64,000 nt of DNA from Cyprinodon diabolis (GCA_030533445.1 CM060072.1:21579767-21643766); one strand, 5' to 3'; shown: positions 45,822 through 57,860, counted from the stretch's first letter. The notes: generated from the letters alone by a model not told the origin. Program-made: numbers and translations.

Positions 45822-46480
45822 AGTGCCAATTCAAGACACATGTCATCACAAGGCACTTTACAGTTCACCAGATCATACATTTAAATTGATTCAAAGACTT
45901 CTAACTAAGAAAAACCAGTTGATTGCATTGACTCATTGACTCAAAGGCAATCTGTCACACTAAGCATGCTTGTAGCGAAAGTGGAGAGGAAAAACTCCCT
46001 TTTAACAGAAAGAAACCTCAAGCAGAACCAGGCTCATTGTGAGCGGCCATCTGCAGAGGCCGAATAGGGTTCAAGTGGACAGAAGCAGAGATACAAAATG
46101 CAACTGTAAAAGGTGGCCTCTTCCAGAAAACACACAGCCAAGCAGACGAGCTCCGAGCCAACTGCCATGTCAGAGGATGAACAAAGCACATCCAGCCAGT
46201 GACAGTCAGAGAAACAGGACTACACTGGAAAACAGACCAATCTCCAACATCTACAAACAAAGGTGCTCATGGCAGCAGCACAGCTGATATTTCTCTCCAG
46301 GATGGTGTCACAGCCAAACAGGAACAGACGAGGCGAAGCTACTATGAGAAAAAGCAGAGACAGCGTAAAGTTAGAGATTGAACTAACAGATTCTGCAGAG
46401 TGGGAGAATAGAGATAGAATGATGAAAAAGGGGTCCCTATGGCTACCTCAGATGCTGCCTCACCTTCCAGAGATAAACCA
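45822..46480 (-). repeat. Teleost L2-tailed interspersed repeat, copy 2 (longest)
   Basis: The reverse complement matches 601-961 and 62136-62430, with the tail at 45822 (complement of CAATTCAAGACACATGTCAT), the AACCAGTTGATTGCATTGA block, AGCATGCTTGTAG and AACAGAAAGAAACCTCAAGC. It extends farther 5' than the other copies, at least to about 46480, including GAGGTAGCC-type and AGACGAGGCGAAGCTACTAT stretches not present elsewhere in the window. This copy therefore shows the internal body of the repeat that the other two have lost by truncation. The upper limit is approximate. Confidence 0.68.
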
Positions 46481-47445
46481 ATCATAGTTAGAAGAGTGCT
46501 AATTATCTTATTTTTAATAAGATCAATCTCATTTATAAAGAATCCCATAAAATAATTACTGCTAAGAGCAATCGGAATGGACGGTTCGACAGAGCTATGG
46601 GTCTGGGTGACTTTGGCAACTGTATTAAAAAGATATCTAGGAATATTAGAAATATGCTGCTCTTGCTTTACAAATGGTCCTCTTATACAGCAGTAAACTA
46701 TTTTTCCAGACTAGGTAGGATTCCCGTAGGAATAAATGGTTTCTTAGGGTATTTTGTTATCACATTATTATTTTATTTTTTTTACAAAGCCTTAAAGAAA
46801 AGGATTTGGAGATCTGGATTACTTCTTCTTACATTCGGATTTACCACTAAGAAAACCTGACAGAGGCAAAGTCATTAGGAGGTGTCTGACTGAAAGGTCA
46901 CTTACAGAGCAGATAACCCTGTGGAAAAGAATTCTCTACCAACTGTTATCTTGCATCCATCTTTTTCTTTTACTGTTTCAAAGTCGTCTGTTCAGACCCT
47001 GTCTCCTCTGCTTTATGAAACTGTCTCTTCACAACATTTCACTCTCTATATACTGTATGCACAGGTAAAAAAAAAAAAAGGTATTTTATGCTTGCCTCTT
47101 GTCTCTTGGCTTTTATGTTATTAACCCCTTTTTAAAGCCTCTTGGTTATGGTTTACTTTCTTGTCACTGACTGTGCCGACAAAAATAAAATACAAATCCC
47201 TTTTTGTTTAAAAAAAAAAAAAAAAGCTAATCACAGCCAATTACTGTAAAATGGTCTACTTGACAGCCTGCTTTTGTTGTAAAGACCAAAGTAGGAAGCA
47301 TTTCAAATAATATGACTTCATTAGCTGTTAGTGTTTGTGGATTTCTGCATAAAATCTTACGTTATCCCTTTATGTAAAAGAAAAGAAAAAAAAATTATTT
47401 AAATGTATTGCTTAACACGCTCATTTCTGAACAGTTCAAATCAGT
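46481..47445. other. Unannotated sequence, possibly further repeat body
   Basis: The first part (46481-46860) may continue the repeat to its left. An 87-residue hydrophobic frame at 46597-46860 has no recognisable domain. A-rich tracts lie near 47068 and 47211-47225. Confidence 0.35.
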
Positions 47446-47489
47446 CATTTATTTTTTATTTATTTATTTATTTATTTATTTTTTTTTAC
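47446..47489. repeat. TTTA tetranucleotide microsatellite
   Basis: Repeated ATTT units followed by a short T run. Confidence 0.93.
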
Positions 47490-47986
47490 ATTTTGGGGTC
47501 CCAGCTGTAACCCCATAACCTGAGCTCTACACCTACTGTGTCAAGCCATGCCTCACAGTTGCGAGGGAGCCACTGCAGGTGTCCCGTTTACAGTAAATAA
47601 AACATCTTCCCATCAGTGGTGAAATATTGAACAGACGAGGCACCGAGCTGCATGTCTTGTCTGAGGGGTTGGGGTGAAAGCCCAGAGGAGTTGTTGCTGC
47701 ACCAAATAAAGAGGGAATGGCACTAATGTCACGCTAAGAAAGTGAGGATATGGGTGAAAACACATTACCACAGAGAACACTGTTGGAGGAATTGGCTCCA
47801 AAAGACATGGAAGAGGGGAAGGACATGGGAACCAATAATGGAGTCCTGCCAGGGCTGTTTCATCTTCCCACTTCCTTTACCCAGTTTGTACATGAACTGC
47901 ACACAGAGTTAAAGCAAAAGAGGGTCATGGTGACTTTTCTGCTTGAGATGTGAATTGCACTGGGCTCCTCTTTGTTCTTTCATTAG
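47490..47986. other. Sequence before candidate exon
   Basis: Moderately complex. No exon recognised; the end forms a pyrimidine-rich tract leading to an AG at 47985-47986. Confidence 0.35.
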
Positions 47987-48071
47987 GCTACCACTGAGTA
48001 ACCCTGTAGAAGCTGCACACAACTTCACGCCAACTCAGACCCACTGTCACATCAACAATGCCACATGCCAG
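47987..48071 (+). CDS. Candidate internal coding exon, unidentified
   Basis: An 85-bp open segment has a strong acceptor (CTCCTCTTTGTTCTTTCATTAG) and a plausible donor (CAG|GTAGGC). It encodes 28 residues ending HCHINNATCQ, with NFT and NAT N-glycosylation motifs and two cysteines, as in a secreted or extracellular protein. The other two frames hit stops within the segment. It begins with one base completing a split codon and ends on a codon boundary, so it cannot join directly to the candidate at 17990-18072, which also ends on a boundary; an intervening exon would be needed if both belong to one gene. GC is near half against AT-rich flanks. The protein is not recognised, and a chance open segment is possible. 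Confidence 0.33.
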
Positions 48072-48538
48072 GTAGGCTGCAGTGGCAACAGAGAGCAACA
48101 CAACTCTTTCTGGATCTTTTTTTCCTCACTTGCTAAAAGGGTAAAATGTTGTTACTCAGAAATTGGATGTTTTTGAGTTGCTACCTGTATCCTACAGTAT
48201 GCTGGCCTATAAACTATGTCCCTGTTTTTTTGTTGTTGTTTTTTTGTATTTTCTGTAATTCAGGGTATGTATTGTTTTTATTTGTCTAAATAGTTTTAGA
48301 TCATCACCATCATTTTAAAGAAACCAACAACCATTTATAAAATAAACTCCATTGATCAAATTATAATATACACAAACTGCTTTTTTGCTTCAAATATATC
48401 TTTGATTTTAATTTTAAGAATTATTTAAATCATTTAATTTTACTTTAACATAAAATGATATGGAAATTAAACATTAAACTACAATAGGCTTTCTTTATCT
48501 TAGACTTTGTTGCAGTAATTAGCATTGTTAGCTATATA
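48072..48538. other. AT-rich sequence after candidate exon
   Basis: No further exon seen. Confidence 0.35.
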
Positions 48539-48835
48539 CACTGGAAAAACGACCTAGAAATAAGTAAACATTTCTTAAATTTGAGTAGGTAAATGAGGTA
48601 GTTTGCCAATAGAGGATTTTTTTTTCTCTTAAGATAAGATAATTAGATAACATGCACTTGAACTAAGACAATCCAATTATTTTTTCTTATTTTAAATGTA
48701 AATTGTCTTGTTCCATTGGCAAAATGTATCTTTTACCCCCTCAATCCAAGAACAAATGCACTTATTTTAAGAAAAAATGACTTGTTAATGATAACATTGC
48801 AACACTAGTAATTTATTCCTCTAATAAGAGTAATA
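48539..48835. repeat. Possible MITE of a known teleost type
   Basis: CTTGTTCCATTGGCAAAAT, TTATTTTAAGAAAAAATGAC and an opening CACTGGAAAAAC resemble a common AT-rich fish MITE. The right end (TTGCAACACTAG) is only a partial inverse of the left, and no duplication was seen. Confidence 0.28.
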
Positions 48836-49849
48836 CAAAAAGTAAAAGTTAAAGAAAAAAAAATCACAATGAAAATCCCTGGTGTGTTTAAATATGTAAG
48901 TTTGCCAACTGGTACTGAAGACACTAATTACTAGTCTGAAGCCTGAAAGCTACAAAGAAACGGTAACACCTCTAACCTAGATTAGGGTTAGCTGACTATT
49001 TTGATGAATATTTATTTGTATGAAACAAAAGAAAAAAAAGAAAAATCAGAACAGAGAGTGCATGCTGAGGAGACAGTTGGTTTCTGCCCATAATGTCATT
49101 TAACTTAAAGGATTATGCGTTTCCCAGTAGATCCTAAGCACCAAATAGGAATGTAGGAATGTTCATACATCTTTCCCATCTGCTACCTGACTAACGAGAG
49201 GGACCTCTCAGGGGCCTAGTGGACAGGAGTTGGTAAGAGGAAGCATTGCTAGAAAGGACTCATCCATGAGCAACGATAATGAGAGGGTAGCCCCAATGTC
49301 TGTTCCCCCTTTGACATTAGCTTAATTTACATGGACAACAATAATCGGATTCTGTAAACATGTGACACTAAGGATTCTAATCTTATCTGGTCAGATCAGA
49401 AATACATTTCATTCCAATTGAGAAGTGTTTTTTTTCCTATCGTCATTCCTATTGGTTTCCATGTACACACCCTTTTGGATTTTTGGAGGAAAACCATCTC
49501 CTCTACCCATGTGTGCAACAGCAGCGTGACATTTTTCTCTTTACTAACTGGTCCTCCTTGGTGGAGGATGTGGCTCTAAATTTAATGTGTGGATGAACAT
49601 GCTATCTAGCCCTCTACCCCATTGCAAAGGAGAGTTAGCATAAGGTCTCACTGATCCCTTCACCTAACTTAAATGATCACAAAAAATGATAATGATATGA
49701 CAAATGCCCACTGTGGTAAAAAAAACAAAAACATCAACAGACACAATGAAAGAACTGAAGAAAAATAAATATGCGGGTCACTAAGAGTAGCTAAATATGA
49801 GGATGAGTGGACAGGTATGGGTATACTTACAAAACAAGAAGCTTCTTCC
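48836..49849. other. Unannotated sequence
   Basis: No gene recognised. The minus-strand frame at 49669-50055 runs into the MITE and is not supported as a gene. Confidence 0.4.
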
Positions 49850-50170
49850 TCTACTGCTAGTGTTGAGTCAATGCCATTTTTTGGCCCTGATACCGATACA
49901 CGATACCTGGCTGTGCAGTATTGGCCGATGGCTTTGTCAAGCTGCTGCCTACCTTTGTGAAGCAGGAAAAAGACTAATACAAAGTAAATCCAATAGAACT
50001 TTTTATTGCCTAACTGGAATGGGTGACAATGTTTTAATAAACTTTTGGCTCTCAAAATGGTATCGGCGCCCTATTTGTTGGTACTCGTTGATACCGATAC
50101 CACCATTTTAGTGCTCTATTGGAGCCCTGCCGAATACTGGTATCAGCATCGGTGCAACATTGTCTACTAC
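49850..50170. mobile_element. hAT-like MITE, 305 bp
   Basis: The element proper is 49858-50162, opening TAGTGTTGAGTCAATGCC and closing GCATCGGTGCAACATTG. The terminal 8 bp are an imperfect inverted repeat. Flanks TCTACTGC (49850-49857) and TCTACTAC (50163-50170) match at 7 of 8 positions. Internal GATACCGATAC words are typical of a fish hAT-type family with TATCGG-rich ends. No coding capacity. Confidence 0.78.
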
Positions 50171-51384
50171 AAAAGCATTTTATGGAAAACTATACAGTTA
50201 TACATATGCTCAAATGATTTAATCTGATCGAAGGCTTGTTACATGTATAAATATATCATTTTATTTATTGTCCATCTAAACAGAGATTTTAAACTACTAT
50301 AGTTAAAACAACAGGGGCACTCCACGCCTGGTGTCCATGATTTTTGCAGTAAAGACCATGGACACCAATGGTGCAGTAAAGTATGGATAAATGCAGATGT
50401 GTTTGTCAAAATTAGTTAAAATTTGGTCTCTGGTTGAAACCATTCTTTCAACATGTTTTCTAATAATTAGGCTGTATCCTAATTTAAAAACCTTTACATA
50501 AAAAGTGACATCTGCATGATGTATTCCATTTATGTCAAAAAGTGAAGAGACCATTTGTATAGCAGAATATCTCAGTTATGCCAAATGTGTGTTTAACAGA
50601 GAATTGAATACTGACTCATTTTGAGATCTTTGGAAGGTTACAAACCCTAGCATCAAATCAAGCCTTATAGGCAGCGATGAGAACCACTACTGCTGCAGTT
50701 GATACTGGCAGACAGGAATCTAAGATTCTTTTACTTATTTTAAATTACTCTGTTTAAATTATAAACCATTTTAAGTAGTAAAATGTAAATTAAAAGTTTT
50801 CAGCTACAGGTAAAGAATAAGCCTTGTGTAATTGTTCAATTAATTTTATCATCTCTAAGATTTCCAGAATTGACATATTTTCCATTTTTAGAGCCGCACA
50901 ACTAAGTGTTCACAGATGGTCTTTGTTAAAAACTGGAATTTATATTATACCATGTCATTTCACTTATCAGATTCTCAGAGCAAAACAACAGACCTCCAAT
51001 TAAATTGGTTTTCTGAAGCTAAGCTTAGATATTCAGAGTTTTCGTGCCCATTAATCAGTGGAATTATGAATGAAAAAAATCTTACATTTGCGCCAGCTGG
51101 ACACCAAACTCAAATACATCAGACAGAAAGTGCTAATGAAATCACAGTTTATTCACTAATCTTCTTATAAAACAGAAATCTATAGGTCATTGCACTGTTT
51201 TTTTAGGTGTATTTAGTCATTTATTTAGGTGTTGAAAAACATTTATCCTAAATTCTGTTAAAATAAAATTAAAAGTTTCAGTTACTGCCGATATAATTTA
51301 AACTGAACATCCATGATACAAATTATCTTTAGTTCTTGTGACTGTGAATGCAACTGAAGTACGGTGAAAAAAATAAACAGCTTT
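50171..51384. other. Unannotated AT-rich sequence with a hairpin
   Basis: A perfect 10-bp inverted repeat GGTGTCCATG / CATGGACACC lies at 50330-50366 with a 17-nt loop. No gene recognised. Confidence 0.45.
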
Positions 51385-51476
51385 CCATCTGAGCATTGTG
51401 ACATGATCTTCATGTAGGTAGCCATCAGAAGATGATTGAACTGTGGTCAATAAAGGTTGGCAACAGTACTACCACA
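51385..51476. repeat. Fragment of a widespread teleost repeat
   Basis: GAGCATTGTGACATGATCTT, GCCATCAGAAGATGATTGAA and CTGTGGTCAATAAAGG resemble blocks of the repeat family also suspected at 2134-2335. Short and diverged; class uncertain. Confidence 0.33.
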
Positions 51477-51538
51477 GACGGAAACGCTTAGATAAAACTG
51501 GTATTGAGGGGTGAAAGGTGAGCTTTCTTTACATTTTA

Positions 51539-51846
51539 GTGGAGCGTCAGCTGCATTGGGTGTAGGGGGTTTTCCCTGAAAGGTTGACGGTTCAAACCCT
51601 GGCTCCGGCTTTCAGTGTAGTTGTGTTATTGGGCAAGACACTTCACCTGCATTGTGGTCAGAGGGCCCGGTGTTACCAGTGTACGGCAGCCTCGTTTCTG
51701 TCAGTGAGCCCCATGGCAGCTGTGGCTACAATGTAGCTTGCCACCATTAGCGTGTGCTTGAATGGGTGAATTACTGAATGTAGTGTAAAGTGCTTTGAAT
51801 TCTCCTGACTTAAAAAGGAGCTATATAAGTACCGGGCATTTACCAT
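51539..51846 (+). mobile_element. tRNA-derived SINE (V-SINE-like), second copy
   Basis: The tRNA-like head (GGTTGACGGTTCAAACCC) includes box B at 51589-51599. The central block CAGCTGTGGCTACAATGTAG is the conserved core I recall from V-SINEs. The 3' tail is L2-like: GTAAAGTGCTTTG, AGCTATATAAG and ATTTACCAT. It matches the minus-strand copy at 34371-34706 over its length and lies in the opposite orientation. Flanking duplications are not clear. Confidence 0.78.
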
Positions 51847-54800
51847 AAATACAGGCCATTTTTAATACAAATTCCAACTGCATGATCTGAATGTAATGTG
51901 GCCTTTGCAAGAGTTTTCATTCCACTGCTTGAACAGTCAAATCCTTTTGTAGCTTGAGATGCAGAGCCTATTTATTTATTTGTTATTGTTTTTATTAGAG
52001 AAAAGCTTACCTGAAGCTTTGAAACAAACAAAGCAAAACACCAAACAAAAGATAAAAGTAGAATACAATAGGTATATGCACAAGAAACTTCCATATAATC
52101 ACACCCTTATTCACTGAAGCATCTGGTAGCCATACTTTATTTTCCTTTTAAGTGACTAACAGCTGTCCCCTAGATGGTTTCTAATTGGGAAGCTATTGAT
52201 TACACTCAAAACTCAACTCCCACTTTTGGCTTGATGAGGAAATGCAACAGATGTTAAAACCACATCATTATGGCAATCATTATTTAATCAATGGCATATT
52301 TTCATTCACTTTTACTGCCCTGTTCAGAGCATGAATCTAAATTTATTCCAAAGTTGCTGAGCTTCAGGCTGCTTCATAAATGTAAGACCTGCCTAACTAT
52401 GAAAATGTTTTCCAAGGCATCAAAGCTGGAAAACTTTTAATTGGACCAGAGACTGTTTCTTTTGGAAATAATTTTCTTCATTAACTTTTAACATTTAAAT
52501 GAGTGACCCAGCATTGTCGTATTTGTATAAAGTTGGATTTTTATGCATTTCTTCCTGCATACAAAAAATATTTTAGCAGTTTAATTACTTTTTTCTTTAT
52601 GCAAAGCATTAAAAACCTAATAAACCTACTCTTCTACTTCCGTTGGAGCAAAAAGTTTTGCTTATGAGCGGTGCTAATTAAATCAGTCCCACTGCAGCAT
52701 GCTGATATCAGCAATTTTTGTATGTTTCTTCCAGCTAATTTCATACCATGTTTAATGATAATGCTAACATGACTTTATTCTGGTCCTTGGAGATGAAGAT
52801 TTATTTTTTGTTAAGGTCACTTTTGATAGTATAACTGCTTTAAAAAGTAATCATATTGTTGTTTAAATCTAGTCTGGTGCCTCTTAGATATTTCTTTTTA
52901 TTGTTTAGACCTTGTTATATTGGGTTTGTAACTATTTTCCATTTTCTTTCCTGCAGTAGATGCTACATATATTCAAGCAAAGTTGCCCTAGATGTATCAT
53001 TTAGGGAAGATTCTTTTGACTTTTTGTTTTAGATCTTTTTTTTTTTAGTTAAAATATTTAAGGTTTTTTGTTTTTCAAATGTATCATTAGGAACTTTGAG
53101 GGATTTTTTCCCCTCCATATTTTTCCATTGTCTGTGCAATGCATATGTTATCTTTGAGGAACATTTTGGACAATTTTTTTTTTTTTTTTACAAAGCAGTA
53201 TTTTTAACATGCCATTAGATGTTGCTGTCAAAACTCCATGAAGATGAGATACCCAATCTCAGGTACTATAGAAAAACAGGAGATGCACATAAGCTTACTT
53301 CTCTGTTGCTATTGAAATCTGTCACAACAATGGAAAAAAAAACTCTTTAAGCAAGATGCAGGCTAAATACTGAGGGCTGTACAAGTGTGCAAGGAAGTTT
53401 TTTTGATGTCGACTGTTGATTTACAGGTTTTGACAGCTATTAAAATGCCTCAGGTTCAAAGTCATGTTTCAGCAAAGAGTTCTACATTCGTGCCTGTCCC
53501 TCTGCGGTTCAACCTAGCATGGGTTCTTAATGAGGACTGTTTTTCTTTTTTTTTTTTTGCTCTGGGCTGTCTATAGGTCTCCTCACAGTCTGATGAGATA
53601 AAAACAGACAGATGACAGTATGGATACACTTGAACCTAAAATGTTCCAGTCAAATATTGTTATAATGTTGGTCTTTTCTTTGTTTTTTAATGCTTAATCC
53701 TATTTTGCAGTTTATAGCTAACTGATTTATCCTTGAATCTCCATCTTCTGCATGTGAAAATAGACCACCTGACAACACACCTAAACAGGATAGTTTTTAT
53801 TAAGGGGTGTTGAAATACTACTTTTTCATCAGCAATAGACTATACTACATAATGTTAAAAAAATTGTCTTCAGAAGTCAGCCAGTTATTGAAAAATCTTT
53901 ATCGGAATAGTTTTTAGTGAGATTGAATCGTCTATTTATTATGTAGGTAAATTCTGAAATAAAGTAATGTAGTAGAGTTTATCTAGGGATATTTGGTAAA
54001 GCAAGGTGAAAACAAATGCATATAATTAAGGAGTGGAGTCCTTTGAATTTATATAGGTAGATGTAATTTGCTCTTAGTGAATTTTTTAAAGACAATTGTC
54101 TAGGATCTAGAAGTATATTGAGATTACTGAAACGTACCTTTGCTCTCTATAAATATGCTTTGATACCTATGAAAGTTTTTGTCCATTTTTTGGGGCTTGC
54201 TGTTTTGTAATTGTGATTTTGTGAATTCCTGTGTTTGAACAATTGGAGGAAAATCCTCTTTGACGCGTCTAAAGTCAGATCTAAGTGGACTGCTGGCCGT
54301 CCCTCTTCTATATCAATAGATTCCATTTTCTTGAGCGAGTTGTTTACCCCTTCACCTTAATATTGATTAATCAAAAAGTATAAAAAAGGTTGCTAACAAA
54401 GTCACTTTTGTAGTACCTGAGGTTTATCTTCTTTTACAAAGGCTGATTTAGTTCACTAATTAGGTGAAATTTTGAGTTAATTTGAGGATAAGCTAAGCCT
54501 TACTTAAAATATATCAGACTAAAGTAAGATGAATGAAAATACCACACTTTCAGTATTTTATTAAGAAGAAAAAAAAAATCCACATTGTCCACATCATGAT
54601 AAAATGTAAAAAAAAATACAAAGGGGTTTGAATCCCTTTGCTGGGCTGGGTAAATGGGGGAGGGGACTGAGCTGTGCTGCTTTGAGCAGCATAGAATAAA
54701 AAATACATAGGTAAGTAATAAAAGAAAATTCAGTTTTATCACGTTATTTATCTAAACTTTTTGATATTCACTATTATGATGTTTTGATAAATGCAATTTT

Positions 54801-55189
54801 AATTTTGTTATCATGCACATCCATATGTATATATGTCTGGGTATATAACATCACACTCAGTGACCCTCATCTAAATCTCCTTTATCCTTCCTTTGGGGGA
54901 AAAAGCTTAGTGTAAGCAAAGGAAAAGACAAAAGAAAGGGAAAAGGTGGAGTGGATTGTCACTCGGTCTTTTCTAGAATCAAGGGGAGATCAAAAATTCA
55001 TTTGTACAAAATAATCCATTGAAGATTTCCATAAACTATTAGAGTTAAATACAACAGGTATGCCCAGTGCATGGAGCTCCACATCCCTAAAGCTACCAAC
55101 AAACGCTGAGGTGTTGAACTCGGTAAGGAGTTCAGCCAATAACCCCACCTCACTAACACACACATACGTACATGGCATTTTTCAAGAAC
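51847..55189. other. Unannotated AT-rich sequence
   Basis: No gene recognised. T-rich and A-rich tracts lie near 53036-53046, 53175-53190 and 53549-53559. A short minus-strand frame at 54990-55178 looks protein-like (VELHALGIPVVFNS) but has no domain or splice support. Confidence 0.4.
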
Positions 55190-55480
55190 CGGTTGTTGTA
55201 AAGTGAGGACATTTTGCTTGTCCTCCCAAACTAGTTTGCTAACGGTAAGGTTTAGGGCTCAGGTGTGAAATTGGTTTAGTTTTTGGCTAGGGTGACCCAT
55301 GCACTGCTAATGGTTATTTTTAAGGCTATTGTGCGGTTTAGGGCATAAAAAAGGTTGAAAATGACTGAAAATAAATGAAAGTCAATAGGAGTCAAGACAT
55401 GGTCCTAAGTACAAACAAGAAGATGAAAATTTGTGTTCTCACTCTGATGCCGAGAAAGGCACAGACACACACACACACAA

Positions 55481-55511
<31 letters not shown>

Positions 55512-55735
55512 GGTTATTTCCCACTGTCCTCATAGGGACTCTCCATCGACTTCAATTCTTTCCTGTCCATTTCTATAGCCTAACCCTTTATTCCGACCAT
55601 TCCTGTTACCAACATACACCTAACCTACACCTGATCTTAATTCACAACTTAGACTTAAACATAACCTCCAACCCAAAAGAGAATGTTACCTTATGGGGAC
55701 CAGCCCACCACTCAAAATATGGTGTATTCATGTGA
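55190..55735. repeat. Unclassified teleost repeat with CA microsatellite
   Basis: Contains CTAACGGTAAGGTTTAGGG-type words on the left, a CA microsatellite (55461-55512), then CCTAACC-rich sequence and CTTATGGGGACCAGCC. The combination of GTCCTCA, CCTAACCC and CA tracts is common in fish genomes. The related-looking 57590-57860 segment has the same word types. Limits are approximate. Confidence 0.38.
55461..55512. repeat. CA microsatellite
   Basis: Imperfect at the left and pure toward the right, about 52 bp. Confidence 0.95.
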
Positions 55736-56567
55736 AATTGGCCACATACACTTAGGAGAATTGTTTTCATCTTCCCTTTTGTCTTTCTGGGCTCCATTGA
55801 CAATCCCTAAGTGTGACCTGAATGAAAACAAGGAGCTTTATATCATGTACCGTTTTTTTGCCTTGTCCCTTTAAAGCATGTACCATCACTGGGAGCAAAC
55901 TTGGTTTTATCCATTGTTCCCCAGGTGATAAATTGATTGCAGGACCAGAAAGAAAGTGGCCGTTTTCAGTGAAGCTCCGCAGATCTTAAATGCTTTATAT
56001 ATTGCCTTGGAGTGAGTAAAAATGATGAATATCTAATTCATAACATTTGAGAACAGGGTAAGCATTTGAAATACTGAATGGACGTTTCAATGATGGTCGC
56101 AGGTTCATTTATTTTTATGCTTTCCTCGCTATTAGATTGCACATATATCCCAATAAAACCTGACAAGAGAGATTAAAAAGCATCCTAATGGTGGATTTAA
56201 TGAACCCATTTTGTATTAAATTGTATTGCAAACTAAAGGCAGAAATTGCATGATTTTCTGTCCTCAGATTGGCGTACATATCCAGCTGCCAGTGCGCTCA
56301 ATTGAAACTCTCCCAGTTTCATGTTGCCTACCACATGTGTAAATCCAATATACCACAGTTTACATATTGAAACGGGGCATAATGTTTGTAGCAGTTTTTT
56401 TTTCTTCTTTGGTGTGTGTTTTTTTTTTTACCAGCTAACTAAAGAAAATATATTACCTAATTAAATGTTTTGGGTTTGTTTTTTGAGGTAATTTAATAGT
56501 CCTTAAAATTGGTTGCTATTGTAAAACATACTGTCTAATTTCTACGGATATTTCTTAAGGAACCACT
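55736..56567. other. Unannotated sequence
   Basis: No gene recognised; 56250-56380 is complex and could be conserved non-coding DNA. Confidence 0.35.
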
Positions 56568-56665
56568 ACTCTAACTTAATTTTTCTTTTCTCATTTTCTC
56601 TCTCATTTCCTCTCTCTGCTGGGATGACTGTTTCCTGACCACTGTTGTTTTATCAACAGGTAAGC
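56568..56665 (+). promoter_or_regulatory. Possible recursive splice site (CAG|GTAAGC after a long pyrimidine tract)
   Basis: A pyrimidine-rich run of more than 60 bp is followed by CAG at 56657-56659 directly joined to the donor GTAAGC at 56660-56665. An acceptor fused to a donor is the motif of recursive (ratchet) splicing in very long introns. It would fit an intron on the plus strand, consistent with the two candidate plus-strand exons. Chance occurrence is possible. Confidence 0.3.
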
Positions 56666-57589
56666 TCACAATTTCCTGTCACCTAAAAGAAGTCTGCTGG
56701 CTTCACTTCCCTTTTTGCACCCATTTTTTTAACCTCCTGATTAAGGCATTTTCCTGACCATGGGACATTGATCACAATTGGCTTTTTGTCACTAGATATA
56801 TGTATGACTTCTTTATAGGTGTAACATATAAAGGATTTTGATTAACATCCAATTCTAGTTTTCCTCTACTACAGACATGGATATTTTTTAAGGAAAAGAT
56901 AATGTGATGTTCACTGACTGATTTTCTTTAGTCAGTGACCTGAATTAAATATAGGATCTCCAATGGGATTGAAGGGCTTAAGCACTTCTGTTGAGTACCC
57001 TCTCTTAACATAATTTTTTACTGCTATTATTTTGCTATTTTTTCTGTCAGGTTTATTCCCTAGTTTGATGTAGGTCTCCAAACCCCGAGATGCCATGGAG
57101 TGCTCACTATTCAAATGTAGTTTAAATTCTGATTATCCATTTATATCTTATTATGTTTCATACTGTAATATGTTTTGAAGCATCTGAACTCTGAATCGCT
57201 GTTGTTGGCATGTAAATCCTAAACTAAATGTTAAGATTTCTATTGAACCTTCCTGTATTGCTAAATCAAAATGTTTCATGACTTTCAGATGTTGAAAGCT
57301 ACAAATGACAAAGCAAAGTAAAACATAGTTTAGTTCTAAACATTTCACAGATGTTTACAGTACCTAATTTTTAGTCAGCTTTAACCAGCTATCTAAAGCC
57401 TGTTGTCAGTGCACCCTGCACAGTTCCAGTTCTAACCTACTTCTTTTTATTTTGCTGTATTAATCTTTTTCTTTTTTGTATTCCTTTTTTTAATTATTAT
57501 TACACGGATAGTGTAAAAAAAAGTTTTGCTAAACAATATTTTTATCAAACACACAGTTTGGTGTTTACCTAATTTAATGAGGATTTTGC
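56666..57589. other. Unannotated AT-rich sequence
   Basis: No gene or repeat recognised. Confidence 0.4.
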
Positions 57590-57860
57590 ATTGTCTTCCT
57601 TTTAGTTTTCTATGACCTAACCCAAACCCTTATAATAACCCTACCCATTACCTGGGCATACCTAACCCTTATCTAAAGTCTATTCAAACCTTTATCTAAA
57701 ACCTGAACCTAAGAACAGAATGAAAATGTGAGGACCAGTACAATGTACTTACTTTCCCCATACCACTTCACTTTGCTGGTAAAATGTGCAAAACAGTCAT
57801 TTCTCAACAGCAAGTACAAGTTTACACAAACACGCACCCACACACAGTTACACACAGTTA
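57590..57860. repeat. CCTAACC-rich teleost repeat fragment
   Basis: ATGACCTAACCCAAACCC, ATAACCCTACCCATTACC and GTGAGGACCAGTAC, followed by an ACACA-rich right side, share word types with 55190-55735. Not telomeric: the CCTAACC units are irregular. Confidence 0.35.

Noticed and set aside
46597..46860. Hydrophobic 87-residue frame as a membrane protein
   Set aside because: No conserved motif, and its composition is what AT-rich DNA gives by chance. It may be part of the neighbouring repeat.
55058..55122. Possible 65-bp exon (acceptor AACAG, donor GTAAGG)
   Set aside because: No real pyrimidine tract before the acceptor, and the opposite strand is equally open.
57590..57860. CCTAACC words suggesting an internal telomere repeat
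   Set aside because: Units are irregular and mixed with other sequence, as in a known type of fish interspersed repeat, and do not form a tandem TTAGGG array.
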